A DNA stretch of 64,000 nt, taken from assembly GCA_037903355.1 (NCBI GenBank), contig JBAJFE010000018.1, positions 1,178,001-1,242,000 on the forward strand. Reading direction: 5' to 3'. This document shows positions 33,901 through 46,200 of the stretch, one piece after another (the first letter of the stretch is position 1; each line of letters opens with the position of its first letter). Made by a program: the position numbers and the translations under genes. The DNA comes from Trichuris trichiura (lineage: Eukaryota; Nematoda; Enoplea; Trichinellida; Trichuridae). The notes under the pieces were generated by a model. The model saw nothing but the letters and a program-made list of their open reading frames with translations. It searched no databases and was not told the DNA's origin.

Positions 33901-36900
33901 AGAAGCAGAGGAATGACGAATGTGAAATAGCAAACCTGAGAGAGCAATGACGAATTAATAGTTGCAAGCTGCATCAAAAGGACAAATAATTTAGTTTATA
34001 CCTTGCCTAGCCAGCGTACGCCAAGGAAGAGTGAAATAAAAATGACCAACCATACAAAGGCGGATCCCGAAATGAGCAACCATTGCAGCTTGCCGGTTTC
34101 CTCCACTCCGCTAGTGGCATTTAAAACGATTGTTCTAAAGTAGTTGTTTATTCAACATGTCTAAATGTAACGTTGTTGAGTAAGCTTACTGAAAGAACTT
34201 GTTGATATCAACTTGACTTTCGGGCGCGGAGACATTTATATAGTCTGCCTCCAACAAGGTATCTATTGCAACTTTTCCTGGACACGGAGCCCACGAAGGC
34301 GTATCATTTTCGATGCTCATAAACAAATGGACAAGAAGGGAAATTATGTAGCTTGCATAGGCAACGTATATTGAACTTGTCAGCAGCGAGAGCAGCGTAT
34401 ACGAAGTACCAACACCTAAATCAAAACTTTTGTGAACAGTATGCTCGTGGTGATAAAAGAAATGTTCCATCACACTGTTGGTGTTGCAACCAAGTTTTAG
34501 AAGCACCATAGGACCGATAGACTGCGCGCACTTGAGCAATAGCAGTCGTCTCTGCCCTCAAGCGAGAATACGACACCATAGCAACGTGTAGTTTGCTCAA
34601 CAAAAACTATCAATGATATATTACGTTCAGTTTTTGGTTTTCCAAACAGCAGAAAATATCGCTTCTATTCGGCGCGCCGAATCCGTCCCTTCAGAAGCGA
34701 ATTTTAAATAACAAATGGACCTATATATTTATATATCTAAACTTTGCACTTCTTTTTTGTCATATACAGATCAACATTAGAATGAATAGAAGCTCTGCTT
34801 CCTGTTGTCTAACTCCAAAGATTTGTATTCCCGTTTTGAACTAAGTAATTATGCTTATAGGCAGTATTCATTCCTTATCGGAAGGTGGTCATCTCTATGA
34901 TTTCTTATGGTTAGCTCGTAGTATATGATAGGCATCTTTTTAAGACGGCGCATAAGTAGTAGTTTTATCCCTACGGTGCCATATGTTACTGGAGAACGCA
35001 GGCCTTTCCATGACTGTTTGCAGTTTTTTGTTGCTCAAAAACAAGAGCTCATTTCTTATTTATTTTGAGCCAATTCATCCGGACGCAGTCTACGGCTGAG
35101 CGGAGAGCCGAAATGAAGAGCTGCTATTTTTAGAAAGCTTGACAGCGCAACGAGGTAATAACTTAGTTTTTTGCAAGATCGAGAAACTACCGCTTCTTGC
35201 AAAGTGTAATCCGTTTGTCGCGAGCAAAAAGTGGCTAAATCCGAATAGCGAAAGCAGACAGAGGATAAAGTCCATTTTGAAGCCGTCGCGAAACCATGTC
35301 CGGAAGCTAACACGCCTCGAGTACAACGCTGCAGTGTTGGCAGGTCGACGAAGTGGAGCGTTTTGTCCCTGCTTATCCCGAAAATTTATCAATACATAGG
35401 GAGGGACAGAAACCTTTGGATTGCGTGGAACCGCGCTAAGTGAAATATCAATGAACATCGATCCGCTCAGCATGGCCCAACTCTACGAGTCGACAAATGG
35501 TTGTGAACAAAGTTGTCGAGAGGGAGATGGGATTAAAAGGTCGTAGGAAGTGATTTGCAAAGTCGCTATTCTTTCGGCAGTTTTTTCCGCTCGATCCAAC
35601 CGTTCAACGTCGCGCACGAGCCGCCAGCCGGCAAATTGGCAAAATTGACTATCCTACTGTTCATTAGGGTTTTATTAGTTGAGGAAATTTTGTTTTCCGC
35701 CGCGACGCGCGCCGCAGAGCCGATACCGACCAGAGGTCGTCGTCGATTGACCAATTGAACATTTGCCCACCCTTTCTTCCCATGCTCGTAACGTTGGGAC
35801 GCAATTGGACAAACCCGCCAAAGGGCCCAAACTCTCGACATGCCGCGGTAGCAAAAAAGACCGTTGCTACAACACGTCGTCATGGGGACAATGTTGGCCA
35901 AATTAAAAGACGCCTCACGAGCCTGTCGACAATCCCTAAACGTCAATACGTTTGAACTTTACGATTTATGTCCTTACGAAAGGCCTTCTCTCAAAAGATA
36001 ATTTGCATAAAATACTTCTGCATTCCAGTTTGAAAACGAGTCTACGTGCTTTGTTCGTTTTGCCGGACGATAATACATTTGCACAAATAGGGACATTGTA
36101 TCTAGTCGGAATGAATCCTAGTTGAGAGGGGTGTTATTTTTTTTTAGAAATGTCGGAAATAGGACACTCCGGTACGTATTGTTTCTATTAGAAATTTAAT
36201 ATGCCATACGTCCGTGTTGAATTAATATCATGATAACTAGTGGAGAGACTGCAAATGCCTTTGCGCTGAACGCCCTAAGGTCAATTAATTTCGCTTCCAA
36301 ACTTTTGACGGCTGAGCAATCGGAAGCTAAGGCATGTCGTAGCGCTCCCAATGCCTTATAAAGTAACAGCTACGTGGCTATTAACGAAGACGACAGAATT
36401 TTTGTTTTTTTGACGTACGTAACGACAGAAAAACAAGATTAGATATTGGCATGAACGACAAAGTGATAATCGAAGTTAAGTTGTTACTGTCAGTAGTTCA
36501 TAGGCAATCAAATTTATACTAAGGCGATAAAATCTGACGGAAGGGTCTGTTTCGCTCGATTGCACGTTGGTTGGGCAGTACGAGCGAAAAGACGCAATAC
36601 GGTTTTTTACTACGGCACGCATGTTCGACACATGCGGCTGTGAGGCGGTCGTCGAAGTGCCTGTCTGCTGCTCGTAGGAACAGAAGCAAACAAGGCTGCC
36701 GCCGCACCCATAGCATTGGTAGTATGTCCCTGCCGTCCTTTTTTTGTGTTGGTGCGCGCCGCACTGAATAAGAAAGGCACAGCGGCGTCGCACTGACGAG
36801 ATAAGGGTCGGTTGGGACGCGCAAAAACTGGGCGCGCAAGACCGTCTGGGCAAATTTCCAAGTCAACTCGACAACATGCAAACATACCGGCGAACAGAGG

Positions 36901-37225
36901 CGACATGTTGAACATTGACTTTGGGGGCGAACTGGCGCACAACTGACCAACAGCCAATTCCATCATCACTAACGGAATGCAGCATACGAGCAGGGAAATT
37001 AAGTAGGCGACCCCAAAGGCGCCTAAAGATTAAAAAAAGAAGCTAACCAATTTTACCTAACGCTAATAGCTCACCTCCGCCGTTTTCGATGAACATTTTC
37101 GGTAGAGCTAGTATGCTGGTTGAAGAGAAGACGTAGACGAAGCATACAATGATGAAGTCGCTCTTGAAGCTCCACAAGTCGCGCCATTCTTCAATGATAA
37201 AGTTGCCGGTCGTCCTGGTCGCCAT
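30957..37225 (-). CDS. SLC6-family (Na+/Cl- dependent) transporter, divergent
   Basis: Thirteen minus-strand exons join in phase into 608 residues: 37075-37225, 36888-37022, 34190-34415, 34002-34134, 33801-33935, 32258-32361, 32081-32205, 31924-32033, 31734-31871, 31593-31685, 31421-31543, 31189-31362, 30957-31136. Twelve spans follow the SLC6 pattern: TM1 with ALPKMFIENGGG, TM2 MMELAVGQ, TM3 and the glycosylatable loop, TM4 GVEETGKLQWLL, TM5 LGK-VCYFTFVIP, TM6 WMCALSQSLYGTG with SFNRRNNN, TM7, TM8 WSALLLLFF, TM9-TM12. Such carriers move amino acids or neurotransmitters with sodium at the plasma membrane. TM1 lacks the family's NVWRFP motif, so substrate gating is altered. Intron 2 is 2.47 kb; others are mostly about 45-70 nt. 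Closest role: an orphan nematode snf-type carrier. Confidence 0.9.
33575..33662. repeat. Near-perfect palindrome inside an SLC6 intron
   Basis: The arms CTGCTTCTTTTACGGAATGT then ATGTCCCGTTG and their reverse complement flank a short AT-rich loop at about 33612-33627. The arm sequence matches the ends of the inverted-repeat element at 12389-12552. It lies in intron 5 (32362-33800) of the SLC6 gene. Confidence 0.85.
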
Positions 37226-39638
37226 GGGGCTAAGCTAGTTGCAACTGCGGCGCCTCACCAAAATTGACCACACGCAGCACACTCTTCAGCTCGTCTTTTG
37301 GGAGTGACAAAGCCACGCAGCAACGCCTGAAATCGAATCGAAGCCATTGGCACGGATTCATTGAAGTCTGAGGGCGCGTCGGCGGCGCATGAATGTTCAA
37401 TTAAGCACGGCCGCCTGAGGCTTAGCGAAGAAGTATAGTTCAAATGGAAAGCGGTGCAAAGCCTGTGACCGACCACCTTGATAGCGCTTAACATCAACAA
37501 AGTCACCCCACGCATCTCGCGAGCACGCGTATGCGCAACCGAAGCTGTTCTCTCTCTCTCTCGCTCTCTGTCTCCATGAATAGGGATTGTCGCGCGCTAC
37601 ACGAGGGATATGAGTTTCTAGTCGTCCAATCAACTTGCTTCTAACAAATGGTGTCGCCATCTGGCCGGCAATTCGCCGCCTCTGGGTCCCGTTGGCGACT
37701 AGTCATTGCCGGCGAGCGTTGCAATCAAACCACCCTGTTGCGATAGCACTGCATACAACGGGAAGTGGGCAATGACGAAGAGACCAAACATGAATAAGCC
37801 GAAGGGGAAAAAGTAGTTTTATGGCTTTTCAACAAGCCTGAACGACGCGGCAGCGGCAGCTTGTTTGCCTCTCCCGGCCAAGCAAGATTTTGGAGAACGG
37901 GCAAGAAATTTTTCCCGCCCAAATTGTCGCCGTCTGCCGCTTGGGCTTGTCCATTTTGGCGCCATCCGGCCAAAGGAAGCTACTTTTCCAGCAGTTGCTT
38001 GCGGCACGAGTTGTTTCCGCTGCTCGAACGGTGCGGAAGGAATTTATCGTAGACTTAAAGAGTGCGGGCCCCTCGCGGCTCCTTTTCTCCTTGAATGCGC
38101 GCGGAATGCCTAAAAAACTTGGGGAAAATTCAAGCCGGATATGCAAATGAGGAAGGGCCTTTGAACCGACGAATTCGTGTTTATTAAAGGGCAAAACCAA
38201 TGAGAGAGGGAAGGAGAGCGTCCACATGAATTGGTTGTTGTTTTTCCCGGCTGATGTTGTCAGCGTAACGGGAGATGATCCAAGCTGACGGAGGTCAAGG
38301 CAGGAGATTCGACAATGGCTGCAGGCGCAAGCAGGCAGAAGTTTTGCACGCTGCAGTTGTTGTCGAATGTAAACATATTCTGCCGCCATGGTGAGTATTC
38401 GATTTCACCCTTTCGCCCATCTCGCAAGAGTCTCCAATCGAGGAAACCAATTGCAGCGTCCAGTTGCCCGCCGTAGCTGTCAAAGTACGCCCTTTCGAGT
38501 GAGCTTCCGGTCGTACGCGGTCATTTGATAACCGCTTTTCAACAAACAAGGAAGCAAGAAGCGCGCAACCACCGACGGCCGCTATTGGAGCTTTAGGAAA
38601 GTCGGCTTTGCGCGGATGCCTTATTCGATCCGCACAATGACCAAACTTGGGGACGGTTTTCGGTTGCGCTTTGACGACAGCATCGATCACTTGCCCAAGC
38701 CTAAGAATTGACTTACGGAATGTAGGCTAGTTTAGGTCTTTGCCGGCTGTTAAGCAACAGCAGATCAAAAGCTTGACCACTGAGCTCGTTAGGAGTTTAA
38801 GGATACATTTATTCTCGCATTTCAAAGTCGCCTAAGTATTGCGTACATTAGAGGGGCTGTCTTCCTAATGCGAGTTCACTTGGCTTGTAGCCATAGAAGC
38901 AAAGGAAAGAGTGTATCAAAAAAGACCAAATGGGGTTTGTTAATTTTTTCAAAAACATTTTGCCTATGAATTAATTTTGACTTACCAATAGGCAAGCAAT
39001 AGGAGCTCGCTTATATTGTAATTCGACCCGAATTGTGTTCGCAATCGCTGTGCATTTGGTCAGGGTCATTTGGACAACAAGTAGAGAGAGAGAGAGAGAG
39101 ACTAGCGAACGCTGTCTCTTTCCCAACCTGCTTTTTTCCAATTTAACATGAGCTTTATTAGCCCAAGGGTGCATTGGGGCTTCCTTGGAGGAGCGCCACC
39201 AGGTCGGCAATTAGCCAAAGTTGGTTGGCTGCTGGTCGCTAATCATCTAATGGCAACTTCGACCCAACCAAAGGTTGTTCATTCACCGTCCCGCAAGAGC
39301 GCCCGCCAACGGGGTCATTGTCGTCTTTTTGCTACGATTTGCCACTTGGTCAAGTAAGTGTTGAGAGATGGGCAAGTTGACAGGAAGTCGTTGTCTCTTA
39401 ACGTGCGCGCGGTTGTCGAACGATTGCGGCCGCTATCCTTCACTAGTGACCTTTCAACGCGTCCTTGTTGCCTGGGAAAGCTAGCAACACCGGTTCTACG
39501 CGTGCCAGGGCGTGACGCGCTCTCCATTTCACCTCATTTTCAATGGAACACCAACAAAGCTTATGTACTCCACAATATACAGTCCGTTAAAGAAAAGCTG
39601 GTCGGCCACGTGTGTAGTGTTCGCTCTACCGTAGATGC
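37226..39638. other. GC-richer region with overlapping frames, no gene assigned
   Basis: Several long frames overlap on both strands (for example 37829-38389 minus and 37861-38150 plus). On the minus strand around 37800-37695 a strongly hydrophobic stretch (GLFMFGLFVIAHFPLYAVL) could be a membrane exon, but it has an in-frame stop just upstream and no acceptor. TC/GA microsatellites occur at about 37548-37572 and 39087-39106. I cannot support a gene model. Confidence 0.3.
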
Positions 39639-40200
39639 TTATTTCTTTAAGTAGACAGCTCCTAAGCCTAATAGGAAAAGCGTCTGAGGAAGTGAACATG
39701 ATGAAGTAGAACCGAAAACAGCGTGAAGTTGGCAGAAATCACTTTTCGAGTGCCATCACTAAACAGTCTAAGACTGCCCTGCCTCTATTACTTATTCGCT
39801 GTTAGTAGTCCCCGCAGCTGTTGCCAATATCCCGCGCTTCTCAGCTGGCTAGCAGAGCCCAAAATGAGTTATCTTCTCACCAGCGTAATTGCTAATGGCG
39901 ACAGGATGATTGGCATGGTTAATCGCTTTACCATGTCTGGCTTGTTATTACCAACTACCATGGCGAGTAAGAAAGCAGGAAATAAAATGGTATGCGCCTG
40001 TGTGTTCAACTCTGCGCTTTAATTAATCATTGTCCGTTGACCAGCCCTAAGCAAATCAATACGTAACTATGATCGTCTCGCGTCCCATTTTGCGACATGG
40101 TTGACGAATATCCATCCACCTACCTACCTACAAATCCAATGATGAGCCAGAGCTGTTTTCCAAGATAATTCTTAGAAAGGAGCAGACTACACTTTGCCGC
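39639..40200 (-). CDS. 3' part of an unidentified membrane protein
   Basis: Three minus-strand exons keep phase 0: 40132-40200 (after a CCTAAG acceptor, donor GTAGGT), 39881-39997 (acceptor ACACAG, donor GTGAGA) and 39639-39683 (acceptor CCTCAG, ending TAA), 76 residues in all. They encode QLWLIIGF, then HTILFPAFLLAMVVG, a polar loop NNKPDMVKR, PIILSPLAITL and a last span LFLLGLGAVYLKK at the C-terminus. Splice sites and hydrophobic pattern suggest a real multi-span protein. Upstream exons were not found; the hydrophobic frame at 40638-40991 (minus) is a candidate. Last exons at 39844 or 39848 are possible alternatives. Family not recognised. Confidence 0.4.
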
Positions 40201-43200
40201 CTTAGGTCAGCGCCTATGTTGGGGCGACGTTTTTTCAAAATTTAATGTTCATTATTGGGCTCGCGTGGGCGGATAAACTACACCGTATGTAATAGGCGGA
40301 CTTTGGGGGGAGGGTGTGCCAAAGCGTGCAAAACAAACCTTACTGAACGCCACATGTATAGCGCTTATATACAATAGACAGAAAATAATGTAGAGCGTAT
40401 ATACATCTGTATATTTTACGCTTGCGCAAACTTTTCGAATGCAATTCGATCACATCCAATTAAATCGTCCGTAGATGGCAGCGATATTTGTACGAAGTTC
40501 GCTGTGCCGCAGGTGTTAGTCCAGTGGCAACGTGATTGTTTTGCTCTAGCGGTAAGGCTACGCGAGGAACTTGCGATTTCATCGCGAAAGATTAAACGAA
40601 TGAAATCCTATTAACAAGTGGTTCTGCGCTTGAGGCGTCAATTGGGCAAATTATTTCGAGTCGCGTCTCCTTGTAGAGCTGCGGTTGACCTTCGCCGCTC
40701 AACGCAAGCCTTCCGACGACGAAACGTGCTAGGAAAAGCAATTAATAGCGACCCAGTGGAAATATTATTATTAACAACGTTGAAAATTCCTAACATGCCC
40801 GCCCGGAAAGTAATAATCAATGCAAACACGCCATGCGAGACAAACGACCTGTATCCATCTAGTGGCTGCATGAAGTGACAACAATCCAACAAAGTTTCAC
40901 CAACAGACACGAGTAAATCCAATGGACAATAAGAGATCAAATCTAAACAAGATATTACTGCCCAACCAAAATGGAGATATGTGCTTAACAAGAGCTATGC
41001 GTTGGAATAAGGCCAACGTAGGGCTATAAAGAGAGCGAAGCCATTTGGAGCACTAACCCTATCTCTATGTTGACTTACTTGTGTGTCGACGAGAGAGAAA
41101 GTGAAAGTCAGCGAAGGAAGAGCAGCCCGTACCTTTGAGCAGTGCCTACATTGCGGAATAATTGTAGAAAACGTGGCCTTCCGTCTTCGCTATAATCTGT
41201 ATAGGTTTTTCAAAAAGTCACTATCGTAAAACGCGCGTATATTTGGGCGACTGTTTCGCCCGGCATTTCTCCGCTCAATGCACGAAGCATTTTCAAATCC
41301 TGTTTTTGATTACTGGCGAAACTGTCTCGCAAACAGTTGAAAAAGTTGCCAGTCATTTCGACGAGCAGCCAGCCATTCACAAGCCTCTGTCAATCGAACT
41401 GTGGGATATACAATAGGGCATTGAAAAAAAGAAGAAAGCTCATTGTGGACTCAGCTGTGAACTCTTGCTTTTCGTAGCGAAGTACGCATCTCTTAAGCTG
41501 TTGGCTACGAATGTATTGCATAGGAGCCCCACCATTTCGTTGGGTTTCAGCTTTTACGTCACATCGGCGTTTGGAATGCGCTAATAGTATTGTTTTCGCC
41601 AGTTTGACTTTTTTTCAATTCGCGGCTTTAGCCTGAAGGCAATGGTGCCAGAATTTCGACCACAAATTTCTTCTTCATTACGCTGCTTGCTTGTTGCCGC
41701 GCCGAGTGAGCTCATCTGTTTGGAATTAGGGACAATCGGTCATGCCTTGCGAACGAGCAACTAAAGACTCGGATTTTGAGACCGAGTACGTCTTTGGCTA
41801 TTAGCCAAGTAAGATTGCTTACAACTTTTTTTTCACGTACACATTGCGGGGCAATAGCGCTTTTTGCTCAAAACGCAAACCGACTTGAAAAGAAGATTTA
41901 AAGGCAACATTTTTATCCAGCTGGAAGAATTTCACTTAGCCTTCTTTCTGTACATCCTTTTTTACAATACGTAGATTTGCATATTATGCAAAAATAACGT
42001 ATTGTTAGCGTAGTCACCTTCTGAGAAGAAGACACCCTTTTTGCGTACTAGCTGCGCTGTCAACTGGCAAGGCGTGATCCTGAAGCCCTTTTAGCTGATT
42101 CTACCTTTGAGAGCTTCAGTGATCTCAGAACCCTGTATGCGTACGTGATCCATTCCGAAGGAAAGTCTCTTCGCGGCAGACAATTATTTCGCGGAAAAGT
42201 AACTTGTTCAGCCGGTTGTCAAACGTGTCACGCGAACCGATTCGACTATAGGAGTCTCCAAGTAAAGTGCAATGTGGTCAGGGTGATTCAGTATATTCTT
42301 AGCTGCAGCGTTATCACAATAAAGGATAAACTATGTTGGCGGTGAGTAATTTATGCTAGTCGGAATTTTGCTCAAATATCCCCTGTTACGACGTGAACTA
42401 GCGGCTAGTAAAGAGGGCATAGAGGCAGATTATTCAAACTGAGGCTATCTATCTATCCTAAGTCCACTTTTGCTCAGAGATTAAGTGATCAACGTTCGGT
42501 GTAGCACCTGAGCCAATATCCTTCTTCGTAATAGCAGTAAGGACAACTGGTCGAATGTTTACTAAGGTGCGCTTGGACTGCGCTTAAGCATGGCTCAACT
42601 AATCTGCAGTTACTCTGCTCATTAGGGCTTACAATGCTTGCCCGCCGCTGTGCATCATCACAACATAGCGATATTTTTGACCTTTCAATAAGAAGTAAGA
42701 TAATCCATTGAACGAAAGGATAATTTTAGATGTAACTCGTTTGAGCAGCAATTCTCTTGGAAAGCAACGTTTTTCGACATAAGGACACTACGCAGAGATG
42801 TTGTTCCTCGACGTGACGCAGGCATTAAGTCTTGACAAGCGTACAGAAATGAACGAGGGCACCAGCGATTAATGGGACTTGTTTAAAAACGGACGGAGAA
42901 GAGAAGGTTATTAGCTTACCTTTCTCTAGCTGAGAGGAGCAAGGCTGGCTGGCGAAATGAAGGTAGCCGATTGCCAGCGGTCGGCGACTACTAAGAGACC
43001 TCCACAGTAGACCGACAAAGAGAACGAGTAGGCCACAAATCCTTGACCCTGCGGCTGCTGCATCTCGAAGGACTTGAGCAGAACAGGTTCACGTAAACTG
43101 GTTTCCAATGGCAGCGCTAAAGCATAGGCAATCTAGCCTGATAGCGGCTTGGTTAACTTTGGCCACCCTCTCCTTGTGCACTACTAACGTGTTGAAGCGA

Positions 43201-46200
43201 ACTACGTTCCCTCGCGCAAACGATATGCCCTATGGGCACCCAGTTAGCCATATTACCAAATAGCTGTCGCGTACGCGGTTTGACGGAAAGGCGTCTCTTT
43301 TGAAATATAAATAACCGGGCAGTATCCTTGCGGGCTTTCATTTCTCTGCGTGCATGCAAAATTCATTAATTCGACCTATGAGCTGACAGCAGCAAAATGC
43401 CGACCTTTTGTAATGGTTCTTGTTTTGCAACGAAGGCCAGCATCCGTGCGTCGGAACCTTAATTGGCTTAGGTCAAATGTGAAAGCTCATACGGATGAAA
43501 TTGTTTGGCAATCATTTCGCTCCGCAGATCAGCTTTTGGCCACAGCAGTGCAAGAACGACGAGACGCATTTGATGGAAGTAATACGCGCCAGTAGTATTA
43601 GCAATGAAACCAGTTTTCTTCTTCATCCTGACTCGATTTGTTGAGATGAATTGTTTGCTATAGCCAGTTCGTAGATGTGGTCAGATAGACGAGTGAATAA
43701 AAGGGATCAACTTTGACCATTCGGTTGGCAGATAATCACTCATAAGGATAGATGCCTTACCTTTGTTTGGTTTAACAATAATTATTGCGTGCGCGTCAGT
43801 TTAAGCAACGCCAGGTTTTGTCGTCGCTCCATAGAGAAAACCAAATACGTCTCCCGCCAAAGACTGCTCCCTACGCTGGACGCGCTGGCTGAGTCGATGT
43901 TCGCTTTAGTAGTTCATTGAAATTTCAAAAGATCATTTAAGGTCGCCGGGGGAGTTTGCGGGTTATGACAACGATGGGAAGAATCGCGTCAGTTCGCAGT
44001 TGCCGGAGACATTTCCGGTTTCAGCAAGTCCCTTCACTTGTCAAACGTCGTTTCGGGTTTCAAAGAAGGATTTTAAAATTTCCAGCATTCAACAAATGCC
44101 TACGTAAGGGAGGCAGGCAATCACGCATTGTCGAATTCATTGCGAAACCGTAAATACCGTTCAGCTTTCTTCCCGTTGCAACTGTTTCGTGCGAAACAAG
44201 TTATCTCGCTTTGCTGTCCAACATTCGGCCTGGAGTGGTGGCGTTTATGCTAATTTTAAAGTATGCCAGCTTGGCTAGTGTAACCGTAGAAAAAGTTTGG
44301 CTTTTTTTAAAAAATGAGCTATTCATCAATTGGTCTTTCAGTGTCTAACCTTTCAGTTTTTTTCTCGCTAACAGGCTGAGCAATTTTACGTGGAAACTTT
44401 CGGTTTAAGAATACGCAACTAAAAGCCATTATGTAGTCTTTTACGATAAGTAACATTTCTGCTTTCCTTTTCACGAATAAGTGTCCAAGTGCTTTTGCAC
44501 TAAAGAATTTAAAAGGATTGCCAAGGAAGACAAGACGCTTGATTTGCTAAGCCGCTATTGAAGGCCTTCGTCCAGTTAGGGTGCTCTTAAAGAGGACAAA
44601 GCTTTGGTGCTGTACGCCACTATTATGGAGCAAAGTCTGCGGATACTTCCTTCTTGAGATTTTTTTAAAGCAACGCCCACGCAATTTTTGCCAATTTGCA
44701 TGCTAATGCTGACATGACATAATGGGCAGCAAATATTTTTTATTAAGTGACATTTCGTTAAAGTCATAAGCTGAGGGGATTGCAAACGTCCATGGGGCAT
44801 CAAGGATTCGCATTAGCTTAAGGAAACGACTATTTTTGAAGATAGTTTAATGAAAAGCGCCTTACAGGCAGCTTCCTTTATCATTAAGGAATTTTGGCTT
44901 GAATAAACAAACAAAGGAGGTTAATTGGTCATTAATTTCCAAGGACATTGTACGACCTTTTGATATGCAGTATAGGAATGTTCGAGTGGCTGTAAAACGA
45001 AAGCCTGAACGCTATCGTATTAATAGTGTGGCATATATATGTTACATTCCAACATTTGACAGTTTGTTTGAATTCTAAAAACGGCTAACCTCCCGCTGAA
45101 GCCGCAAGAGTAAAATTGAACGTACGCTCTGTGCAAAGGTTCAAGTCCAAAACCAGTTTTCGAAGGACAGCAGCTGAGCGCTCCGAATTTTCCACTTCAG
45201 CGCAGCCTACAGGTATAGTCGGCTGTTTTAACATGACTTTTATTATTTGGTTGCGAATGTAGCGGGCACAATGTCGGCTTTGTTCCAGGAAGCAGAAAAT
45301 GAGCGAAAAGTTTGGCAGCACTCACTGGAACCAGTCTGACTTCTTCCCGCTTGTTAGGACAATTTATTGTAAGGCCCTCTTATGACCAGATAGCCGACCA
45401 CCTTAAGTCAATCGAATTGTTGCCATGCAAAGTAGAGGGATTATTACTTAACCAATTAGGCTTCTTGGTCAAGTCGAATGTTTAACTATTTGTTAGAATG
45501 TTCTGTTTCACTAATATTTTGTTCAGAATATCGTGGACTGTTTTCCTTACATTCAAAACACGGTCGGCGGGCTTCTGATCGCTTCGAGAATATTTGAATT
45601 TGATGTTCGCTGCTTGTTTAAGTTTTCTTTCCCGACTCGCCCTCATAGGAGGCGCTAATAATGGAGCAGCTCACGCAGAAACTGCAAAGGAATTTAGCGT
45701 TTAAACTGTTTACGTAATGGCCAGTCGTTCCGCGCGATCAAGAATTATACGACGAAGCTTATCAAGACAGCATGTCCTATGTTTACACGGTTAATAGTAC
45801 TTTCAAATCAATAGCAATAGTGAAGAGCTGTAATGTCTTCTGAAGGGGAACAAGCTGACCGCAAATAGCTTCCTGGAGAGCTATTTCTAAAAGGGCAACT
45901 AGTGCCCTACAAGTCGCCCACTCAAATATCCCTAAGCTGAAATGTCAAACTGATCGCTCAGTTTGAATTAAGTGGGGCAATTCTTAACAGTTTTGTCGAT
46001 GGTTGAACAAATAAAAATAATACTATCGAACACGCGACTGACTTACCGTTTTCCAGATGGACGCGATCAAAAAATGGCTTAATATTAACCGTATCAGTTT
46101 AGGCGACATTGGTGAACATTTTTGCTTCAAACTTTGAAATGTGCACTTGCAAGCCGCTTGAAATCGTACGGTGTTCATTTTCGCAATGATCCCTCAAGTT

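Noticed and set aside
35056..35958. Long frames on both strands (up to 127 codons)
   Set aside because: They lie within SLC6 intron 2, overlap one another and show no transporter or other family motif.
36476..36887. Minus frames of 119-143 codons continuing past SLC6 exon 2
   Set aside because: Exon 2 ends at a good GTATGT donor and phase 1 fits the acceptor at 34415, which supplies TM3. The read-through is intron.
37829..38389. 186-codon minus-strand frame
   Set aside because: No family match, overlapping frames of similar length on the other strand, and GC-rich composition that lengthens chance frames.
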